The translations under genes were made by a program, and so were the position numbers. This document shows positions 1 through 5,063 of a stretch of 5,063 nucleotides of DNA, in pieces. The DNA comes from Microbacteriaceae bacterium (GTDB taxonomy: Bacteria > Actinomycetota > Actinomycetes > Actinomycetales > Microbacteriaceae). Positions within the stretch are counted from its first letter, which is position 1. The number at the start of each line of letters is the position of its first letter. A model generated the notes under the pieces. That model was not told where the DNA came from and did no database searches. It saw only the letters and a list, made by a program, of their open reading frames with translations. Location of the stretch: contig DMKW01000055.1 in NCBI GenBank assembly GCA_003454135.1, forward strand, positions 1 to 5,063, in the 5' to 3' direction.

Positions 1-2
1 AC

Positions 3-1373
3 TACAGCACGGACCAGGCCTATGGCGGTTCGACGGGTTTCCAGACCGGATCGACATACAAGATCTTCACACTCACCGACTGGCTGCAGAACGGGCACGG
101 GCTTCAGGAGCGGGTCGACGGAACGCCACGCACCTTTGCGGCGAACTCGTTCAAATGCAAGGGCCAGCCGACCGGATCGATCTATGAGCCCAAGAACGAC
201 AGCGGAGGAGAGGGCGGCTCGAGGACGGTACTGTCCGCGACCACCAACTCGGTGAACGTCGCCTTCGTCTCGATGGCCCAGAAGCTCGACCTCTGCGACA
301 TCCGGGATGACGCGATCGCGATGGGTGTGCACCGGGCCGACGGCAAGGAGCTCGACTACTACCCATCTACCGTGCTGGGGGTAAACCAGATCGCGCCTCT
401 CTCCATGGCCGGCGCCATCGCTACCGTCGCCGCGGGTGGTCTCTACTGCGCGCCAACCGCGGTTGACAAGGTCGTGGGTCCGGACGGCAAGGAACTCCCC
501 GGCCAGGAGAAGAGCTGCACGCAGGCCATCGACCCGAAGATCGCCGCGACCGTTGTGTACGCCCTCAAGACCGTCTTCACCGCCGGTACGGCCACCTCGG
601 CGAACCCTCGCGACGGCGTCGAGCTGATGGGCAAGACCGGAACCACCGACGGTTCGTACCAGAACTGGCTCATCGGTGCGACGACAAAGGTTGCCCTGGC
701 CGTCTGGGTGGGCAACATTCAGGGAGATCCGGCCAAGCGCACGGCGAAGAACCTCGGCGGCGAGCAGAGTCTTCGGCAGATCAGCGTCGGCGGAGCCAAC
801 GGGTACTCGCTCAAGTTCACGATCTTCAAGACCGCGATCAAGTCGCTCAACGCGAACCCCGCCTACCGAGGCGGCGCGTTCCCCCCGCCCGACGCGGCGC
901 TCCTCGCCGGACGTAGCGCCATCGTGCCTTCGGTGATCGGCCAGTCGCCGACGGCGGCGCAGGCGCTTCTCTCGAGCCTTCAGTTCAACTATGCGGACGG
1001 CGGCCCCGAGGCGTCCGCGCTGCCCGCTGGCGTCGTCTCTCGCACCGACCCCCCGGCCGGAACGTCGACGTCGATCGGACAGACCGTGACCGTCTACACG
1101 AGCGACGGCTCGCTGACCACGACCATGCCCAATGTCGTCGGCCTGGCCCGCGACAAGGCCGATTCCACGCTCGCCTCGTACGGGTTCAACCCGAGCAATA
1201 TCAGCTACACCTGGGTCGCCGGTGCGCCGGGTCCTGGCCCCAACCAGACCTGTACCGTCGCGAGTTCGAATCCGGCGGCGGGCGCCTCGGCATCCAAGTC
1301 CGATCCGATCACGCTGACCGTTTACGGCAAGCCGGACGGAAGCGAACCGGGCGGAGGAGCGTGTCCTCGATAG
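3..1373 (+). CDS. Penicillin-binding protein, transpeptidase domain plus two PASTA domains (5'-truncated by window edge)
   Basis: This is the 3' part of a peptidoglycan-synthesising penicillin-binding protein that cross-links stem peptides on the outer face of the membrane. The frame is open from base 3 to the TAG at 1371-1373, giving 456 visible residues. All three transpeptidase motifs are present: STYK with the acyl-serine at 51-53, SVN at 249-257, and KTG at 633-641 in the context GKTGTTDG. Two PASTA repeats follow, at about 918-1103 (starting VPSVIG) and 1122-1325 (starting MPNVVGL), then a Gly/Pro-rich tail ending CPR. The KTGTTDG...WLIG context and C-terminal PASTA domains suggest a class A enzyme of the PonA type, but the glycosyltransferase domain that would prove this is outside the window. 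Six cysteines (visible residues 52, 98, 149, 172, 417, 454) could form disulfides. The gene overlaps the next by 13 bases. A class B PBP is the less likely alternative. Confidence 0.93.
   Translation, partial: YSTDQAYGGSTGFQTGSTYKIFTLTDWLQNGHGLQERVDGTPRTFAANSFKCKGQPTGSIYEPKNDSGGEGGSRTVLSATTNSVNVAFVSMAQKLDLCDIRDDAIAMGVHRADGKELDYYPSTVLGVNQIAPLSMAGAIATVAAGGLYCAPTAVDKVVGPDGKELPGQEKSCTQAIDPKIAATVVYALKTVFTAGTATSANPRDGVELMGKTGTTDGSYQNWLIGATTKVALAVWVGNIQGDPAKRTAKNLGGEQSLRQISVGGANGYSLKFTIFKTAIKSLNANPAYRGGAFPPPDAALLAGRSAIVPSVIGQSPTAAQALLSSLQFNYADGGPEASALPAGVVSRTDPPAGTSTSIGQTVTVYTSDGSLTTTMPNVVGLARDKADSTLASYGFNPSNISYTWVAGAPGPGPNQTCTVASSNPAAGASASKSDPITLTVYGKPDGSEPGGGACPR
1353..1359 (+). promoter_or_regulatory. 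Shine-Dalgarno sequence for the metallophosphoesterase, inside the PBP 3' end
   Basis: GGAGGAG lies just upstream of the GTG at 1361. If GGAGG (1353-1357) is the pairing core, the spacer to GTG is only 3 bases, shorter than usual. It supports a start near here because the next in-frame GTG at 1397 has no purine-rich tract before it. The site sits in the last codons of the PBP, so translation of the two genes is probably coupled. Confidence 0.6.
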
Positions 1374-2338
1374 GCAGCGGCAGTGCGACTCGCGCGGTGA
1401 CCGCGGCTCTGGCCGGCGCCACCGCCGCGGGGCTCGGCGCGCTCGCCTGGGGCACCCTCGTCGAGCGCAACCGGTTCGTGCTGCGCCGTGAGGTCGTTCC
1501 CGTGCTGCAACCCGGGGCACGGCCGCTCACGGTGCTGCACATCTCGGACCTCCACATGGCACCGTGGCAGCGCGCCAAACAGGAGTGGGTGCGCGGCCTC
1601 GCCGTGTACGAGCCCGATCTCATCGTGAACACGGGTGACAACCTCGGACACGAGCGCGGCAACGAGGGCGTGGAGTACGCGCTCGAGCCGTACCGCGGCG
1701 TGCCGGGCGTGTTCGTTCACGGATCGAACGACTACCACGGTCCGGTGCTTAAGAATCCGTTCACCTACTTCACGGCGCCGTCCGAGAAGAGCCATCATCC
1801 GCCGAATCTCGACACGAAGCGCCTCAACGCGTTCTTTGGAGGCCTCGGCTGGCTCGCACTCGACAACACCGCGCGGGCGATGAGCATCAAGGGCTCACGG
1901 CTCGAATTCCTCGGCGTGAACGACGCCCACGTCGGCTGGGACAAGCTTGAGCGAATCCCCGGCGCGATGGATGAGATGAGGGAGAACGTCGGCTGGCAAG
2001 ACGAGAAGGGCGGGCCGGATCCCATCGCGATCGCCCTCACCCACTCGCCGTACCAGCGCGTGCTCGACACCTTCGTCACCTACGGCGCCGAACTCATCTT
2101 CGCTGGACACACCCACGGCGGGCAGGTGTGCCTGCCCGGTTACGGTGCCCTCGTCACCAATTGCGACATCCCGCGCGACCAGGTTCGCGGCCTCAGCCTG
2201 TGGAAACATGCTGGCCGCGTGGCTTATCTCAACGTCTCCGCTGGGCTCGGTACATCCATTTATGCGCCCGTCAGATTCGCTTGCCCGCCCGAAGCGACAC
2301 TGTTGACACTCGTCGGTCGGGATTTCAGCTATTCTTGA
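1361..2338 (+). CDS. Membrane-anchored calcineurin-like metallophosphoesterase
   Basis: This 325-residue protein belongs to the binuclear metal-dependent phosphoesterases, in the YkuE/YaeI-like group. Metal-site motifs appear in order: HISDLH (60-65; D63, H65), TGDN (91-94; D93), GSNDY (121-125; N123, in place of the common GNHD/E), ALTHSP (225-230; H228) and GHTHGGQ (249-255; H250, H252). Residues about 12-33 are Ala/Gly-rich and hydrophobic, followed by a basic stretch (ERNRFVLRR), which fits one N-terminal membrane anchor; no twin-arginine motif is seen. The GTG at 1361 was chosen for the GGAGGAG before it and because it keeps the whole hydrophobic segment; GTG at 1397 is possible. It overlaps the PBP gene by 13 bases, so the two are probably co-transcribed and coupled. 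The phosphoester substrate cannot be read from sequence; an envelope-related one is inferred from the neighbour. Confidence 0.93.
   Translation: MSSIGSGSATRAVTAALAGATAAGLGALAWGTLVERNRFVLRREVVPVLQPGARPLTVLHISDLHMAPWQRAKQEWVRGLAVYEPDLIVNTGDNLGHERGNEGVEYALEPYRGVPGVFVHGSNDYHGPVLKNPFTYFTAPSEKSHHPPNLDTKRLNAFFGGLGWLALDNTARAMSIKGSRLEFLGVNDAHVGWDKLERIPGAMDEMRENVGWQDEKGGPDPIAIALTHSPYQRVLDTFVTYGAELIFAGHTHGGQVCLPGYGALVTNCDIPRDQVRGLSLWKHAGRVAYLNVSAGLGTSIYAPVRFACPPEATLLTLVGRDFSYS
2303..2335 (+). promoter_or_regulatory. Possible promoter for tRNA-Pro, inside the end of the phosphoesterase gene
   Basis: A perfect -35-like TTGACA (2303-2308) is followed by TATTCT (2330-2335), a TAnnnT-type -10. The spacer is 21 bases, longer than the preferred 17-18, so this is a weak proposal. 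It would start transcription roughly 40 bases before the tRNA. A second weak option is TTGATG (2335-2340) with TAAGGT (2360-2365), spacer 19, starting about 10 bases before the tRNA. The tRNA could also be read through from the upstream operon. Confidence 0.27.
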
Positions 2339-2381
2339 TGAGGCTCAGGGTTCGAACCATAAGGTTTGACTCTCAGTCGAT

Positions 2382-2455
<74 letters not shown>

Positions 2456-2459
2456 CAAA

Positions 2460-2497
2460 AACGCCAAGGGCCGCAGATTCTGCGGCCCTTTCGCGTT
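2460..2497. terminator. Strong intrinsic-type terminator hairpin, possibly bidirectional
   Basis: An 11-bp perfect stem, AAGGGCCGCAG (2466-2476) with CTGCGGCCCTT (2480-2490), closes a 3-base loop ATT. Across a small internal loop the arms pair further, AACGC (2460-2464) with GCGTT (2493-2497). On the plus strand the stem ends in TTT and then CGCGTT, a poor U-tract, and it lies 4 bases after the tRNA. On the minus strand the core stem is followed by TTGGCGTTTTTG, and it lies 67 bases past the thymidine kinase stop. It therefore plausibly ends the tRNA transcript and also stops the converging tdk operon from running antisense through the tRNA. Confidence 0.85.
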
Positions 2498-2557
2498 GGT
2501 GTGCGCGGCTCGTGCCTCCGAGCGCGCCCGGCGCCGCGGTCAGGCCGCGTTGCGCCC

Positions 2558-3235
2558 CTATGCGAAGTCGGGGTCCGGTGCCGAGCCGTAGACGGTCTCG
2601 GCGGGCTCGACGAGCACGCGACGGCGCCCGCTGCCGAGGAGTCCCTTGCTCTCCTCGAGATAGCACGCGCCGCAGAGCGACTCGTACGTGACGGTGAGTC
2701 CGTCGATCGCCACCTGGTCGCCGTCGAAGATGAATTCGCCGTCGATCTTGCGCGCGTTGAAGAGCGCCTTGCGCCCGCACCGGCAGATGGTCTTGAGTTC
2801 CTCGAGCGAGTGGGCCGTCTCGAGCAGTCGACGGCTGCCCGGAAACGCGACGGTCTGGAAGTCGGTGCGGATGCCGTAGGCGAGCACCGGCACACCCTCG
2901 AGGATGGCTATCCGCAGCAGGTCGTCGACCTGCGACTCGGTGAGAAACTGGGCCTCGTCGATGAGCAGGCAGCTCACATCGATACCGGTCGTGGCACGCA
3001 CCCGTTCGCGCTCGCGTTCGAACGACTCGTAGATGTCGTCGTCAGGGGCGATCACGAAGTCGACCGGTCGGCTTACGCCGAGCCGGGAGACGATGCTGCT
3101 GTCGCCCTTGGTATCGATCTGCGGCTTGGCGAGCAGCACCTGCTGGCCGCGCTCCTCGTAGTTGTATGCCGCCTGCAGCATTGCGGTGCTCTTGCCACTG
3201 TTCATGGCGCCGTAGCGAAAGTAGAGCTTGGCCAT
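2558..3235 (-). CDS. tdk: Thymidine kinase (type II, TK1-like)
   Basis: This enzyme phosphorylates thymidine (and deoxyuridine) with ATP to dTMP in the pyrimidine salvage pathway, in the cytoplasm. The 225-residue length is within the usual bacterial range. Visible motifs: P-loop GAMNSGKS (9-16), Walker B/catalytic DEAQF (93-97; E94 the expected general base), YGIRTDF (120-126), and a zinc-binding lasso region with cysteines at C151/C153 and C188/C191 around the substrate-binding VTYESLCG segment (182-189). The first cysteine pair is spaced CxC rather than the common CxxC. The ATG at 3235 shares its A with the TAA of the response-regulator gene (TAATG); the nearest purine-rich tract (GAGGA on the minus strand) is about 15 bases away, so translation probably depends on termination-reinitiation from the upstream gene. 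It is the last gene of a three-gene minus-strand operon, and a terminator hairpin lies downstream. Confidence 0.97.
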   Translation of the reverse strand: MAKLYFRYGAMNSGKSTAMLQAAYNYEERGQQVLLAKPQIDTKGDSSIVSRLGVSRPVDFVIAPDDDIYESFERERERVRATTGIDVSCLLIDEAQFLTESQVDDLLRIAILEGVPVLAYGIRTDFQTVAFPGSRRLLETAHSLEELKTICRCGRKALFNARKIDGEFIFDGDQVAIDGLTVTYESLCGACYLEESKGLLGSGRRRVLVEPAETVYGSAPDPDFA

Positions 3236-3912
3236 TACTCGAGGTATCCGTCCTCGGCGGCCCTGCGGATCAATTCCGCCTTCTTGCTCGCCGGTCTGTT
3301 TGCTTTGGCGTACTTTTCGCGCACCCGACGCAAATAGGTCTTGGCGGTTTCGTACTGAACGTTCATCTGTTGTGCGACTTCGATCGTACTCAAGCCGGAC
3401 ACGTACAGCCTAAAGGCCTCCGCCTCGCCATGACTGAGGTTCGGCCTCGACTGCTGCATCGCTCCGACCGGCAACGGACGCCAATCCTTCTGCAGGTTCT
3501 CGCCCGTCTCCACACCCATGACCGCGCGCGCGGTGTCCATGACTTCACGCATCGGCAGGGTCTTCGACAGGAAGGCGGATGCTCCGGCATCGAGTGCACG
3601 ATCCCGGGCCTCTCGCGTGTCCATGCTGCTCAAGACGATCACCTTCGCCCCGGCCGCCCGGCACGTGCGAACGCGCGCCTCGATCGACACGGGCTCCTTC
3701 AACTGGAAATCGATGAACACGAGCTCGGTGGGGAAGTTGTCGCTGTGCACGAGCTGCAGCCAGGTGTGGGCGCTCAGGACGAGGTCGAAATCGGGGGCGT
3801 TCGCCCCGATCCAGCTGCTGAGGCTGTCGAGCAGCACCTCGTGATCGTCGAGAATCGCCAATCGCACCCGGCGACCGGTGCGCGAAGTTGCCGTCGGACT
3901 ACTGCTGCTCAT
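3235..3912 (-). CDS. NarL/LuxR-family response regulator
   Basis: This 225-residue transcription factor has a receiver domain (about 16-133) and a LuxR-type helix-turn-helix (about 158-222). The receiver appears competent: acidic pair D22/D23, phospho-acceptor D68 in VFIDFQL, the switch Ser at S95 in VIVLSS, and the conserved K117 in FLSKTLP. The output domain shows LSHGEAEAFRLYVSGLS, then VQYETAKTYLRRVREKY and the ending RRAAEDGYLE, as in many actinobacterial NarL-like regulators. Residues 1-14 are a Ser/Thr/Arg-rich leader. The ATG at 3912 was chosen because TAAGG lies 7 bases upstream (minus-strand bases 3924-3920). The start overlaps the end of the sensor-like gene by 14 bases, and the stop overlaps the tdk start by one base, so all three are co-transcribed and probably translationally coupled. 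The target genes are not readable here. Confidence 0.94.
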   Translation of the reverse strand: MSSSSPTATSRTGRRVRLAILDDHEVLLDSLSSWIGANAPDFDLVLSAHTWLQLVHSDNFPTELVFIDFQLKEPVSIEARVRTCRAAGAKVIVLSSMDTREARDRALDAGASAFLSKTLPMREVMDTARAVMGVETGENLQKDWRPLPVGAMQQSRPNLSHGEAEAFRLYVSGLSTIEVAQQMNVQYETAKTYLRRVREKYAKANRPASKKAELIRRAAEDGYLE

Positions 3913-5059
3913 AAGAGAACCTTAGGGTGAGGGTGGGGGCGTCGAAGTCGATCGACATGTCGGTGAAGACGGAACGGATTACCGCGAAGTACGGTGCGAA
4001 ATTCGAGCGGATCAGAAAATCGCTCAGGGTGAGGTTGGCTACGAGGCGACCGTGATACGAGGGTCCCGAACGGGAGAGGCTGATCCGAAGATCGCTGCGG
4101 TCGAAGTTGGATGTCTCGATGAGCGCCACGAGAAGCGCCCGCAGCGCCGTGCGCTGATCGGTCGCCATGAGGGCGGCCACGCGGTGCTCGTCGTCGACCA
4201 CGACCTTCGCGGCGCCGGAGCGTCCCGGACCCGAACCACCCGCGAGTTCGATCACGTTTTCCAGCCAACTGCGGTCCACCTCTTCCACCATGACCCGGCG
4301 AATGGAGTCCGCGATCTCTCTCGCGCGCTCACGATCCCGGTTCGAAATCTGGCCCGCGGCGAGAAGCTCGGTGAAGAACGGCAGAACGTCCCGGTTGAGG
4401 ATCGTGACCCGGTCCTGCTGCACGGAACGGGTGATGCCGTCGCGCAGCTCTTTCACGAGGCTGCGAGACGCCTCGCTGGCCCGACGTTGCCACCGCGAGA
4501 TCGATTCCACGATCTCCCGCGAGAACACCGCCGCGGCATAGCCCAACGAGAGCAGGGGCACGGTCGCCACGATCACGAAGGCGATCGGCGACGCCTTTGT
4601 CGCGAGGTTCGGTACCTCGAGCAGCGTGACAAAGCCGAAGAACAGCGCAGACACCGTGGTGGCCGTGACGATCTCCCGCATCGGCCGATACGACCCGAGC
4701 GCCACCAGCAGCAGGCCGAGGCTGATCGCACCCCAGTCATCCCGAATGAACTGATTGTGCCCCCAGTGGCCGATCACCTCGAAGAGGGCTGCCGCGAGCG
4801 CGAGCGCATGCACGACAAAGTGGGTGCGAGCGGTCAACGGTGCACGATAGGGGCTCGCCATTGCGACGAGGATGGCGCACGCGACGGCGAGGGCGGCGAG
4901 AGCCGCAACGGTGAACGCGGGGTTGGTGACCTCGGGGATTCCTGTCGTCGTGAGCGCCACGGCATAGACGAATGCCGCGCCGGTGAGCGCTATGGTCACC
5001 ACGCGCATCCCCGTGCTGCCAGCCGGGTCGATCTGCTGCCTCGTGAGTTCCCGAATCAT
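3899..5059 (-). CDS. Six-helix membrane protein resembling a degenerate sensor histidine kinase
   Basis: The protein is 386 residues long. The N-terminal half has about six hydrophobic segments (roughly 18-38, 47-68, 79-96, 106-122, 129-148, 157-179), followed by a charged helical region (about 180-265) where a sensor kinase would have its dimerisation helices. The region holds DRVTILNRDVLPFFTELLAAG and the RDRERAREIADSIRR stretch, typical in layout of NarL-type partner kinases, but contains no histidine. The C-terminal part (about 285-385) looks like a diverged ATPase fold; I see no canonical N-box or glycine-rich G-boxes. Its place directly before a response regulator, with a 14-base overlap, supports a signalling role as the partner sensor. 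Whether it has kinase activity is doubtful. The ATG at 5059 is only 4 bases from the window edge, so no ribosome site is visible and the true start may lie outside; Met18 is another option. Confidence 0.75.
   Translation of the reverse strand: MIRELTRQQIDPAGSTGMRVVTIALTGAAFVYAVALTTTGIPEVTNPAFTVAALAALAVACAILVAMASPYRAPLTARTHFVVHALALAAALFEVIGHWGHNQFIRDDWGAISLGLLLVALGSYRPMREIVTATTVSALFFGFVTLLEVPNLATKASPIAFVIVATVPLLSLGYAAAVFSREIVESISRWQRRASEASRSLVKELRDGITRSVQQDRVTILNRDVLPFFTELLAAGQISNRDRERAREIADSIRRVMVEEVDRSWLENVIELAGGSGPGRSGAAKVVVDDEHRVAALMATDQRTALRALLVALIETSNFDRSDLRISLSRSGPSYHGRLVANLTLSDFLIRSNFAPYFAVIRSVFTDMSIDFDAPTLTLRFSYEQQ
3920..3924 (-). promoter_or_regulatory. Shine-Dalgarno sequence for the response regulator
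   Basis: On the minus strand TAAGG is followed by a 7-base spacer and the ATG at 3912. It is complementary to the 16S rRNA 3' tail and lies inside the last codons of the upstream membrane-protein gene. It decides the start of the regulator and indicates that it can be initiated independently as well as by coupling. Confidence 0.55.
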
Positions 5060-5063
5060 GCGC

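Noticed and set aside
252..1373. GTG at 252 as the start of a separate gene
   Set aside because: This GTG encodes the Val of the PBP SVN active-site motif, and the frame is open upstream to base 3 with the STYK motif in it; the gene is truncated by the window edge, not short.
1322..1798. Minus-strand open frame opposite the phosphoesterase start
   Set aside because: It is antisense to conserved metal-binding motifs and shows no protein family features.
2635..2657. Inverted repeat CGAGGAG/CTCCTCG as a terminator
   Set aside because: It lies inside the tdk coding region, has a 9-base loop and no T-run, and is explained by codons for acidic and leucine residues.
2501..3337. Long plus-strand open frame (278 codons) opposite tdk
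   Set aside because: It is antisense to an unmistakable thymidine kinase and its product shows no recognisable domain; such shadows are common in high-GC sequence.
3166..3930. Plus-strand open frame (254 codons) opposite the response regulator
   Set aside because: It covers the regulator almost exactly on the other strand, with low-complexity, His/Arg-rich composition and no family features.

Overview
The window is GC-rich with strong G/C bias at third codon positions. Its gene content (PASTA-type penicillin-binding protein, GSNDY-variant metallophosphoesterase, NarL-type regulator with an actinobacterial C-terminus) points to a high-GC Gram-positive, most likely an actinomycete of the Microbacteriaceae type. 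The family-level placement is inference from protein style, not from a search.

Layout. The plus strand (3-2455) carries the C-terminal 456 residues of a bifunctional-type penicillin-binding protein whose start lies left of the window. A membrane-anchored calcineurin-like metallophosphoesterase follows, its GTG start overlapping the PBP stop by 13 bases. Next comes a complete tRNA-Pro(CGG) and a strong hairpin terminator. The minus strand (5059-2558) is a tightly packed three-gene operon: a six-helix membrane protein resembling a degenerate sensor kinase, a NarL/LuxR response regulator overlapping it by 14 bases, and a type II thymidine kinase whose ATG shares one base with the regulator's stop (TAATG). 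The two transcription units converge on the region around 2466-2560, where the hairpin may serve both strands.

How the genes fit together. The PBP and phosphoesterase form a cell-envelope pair; the same order (ponA2 then a phosphoesterase gene) is known in Mycobacterium tuberculosis. The minus-strand operon is the more unusual part. A sensor-like protein with no recognisable phospho-accepting histidine or canonical ATP-binding boxes is paired with a response regulator that looks fully phosphorylatable, and both are co-transcribed with a thymidine-salvage enzyme. Its promoter and the true start of the first gene lie at or beyond the right edge. No mobile element, CRISPR array or integrase is visible.
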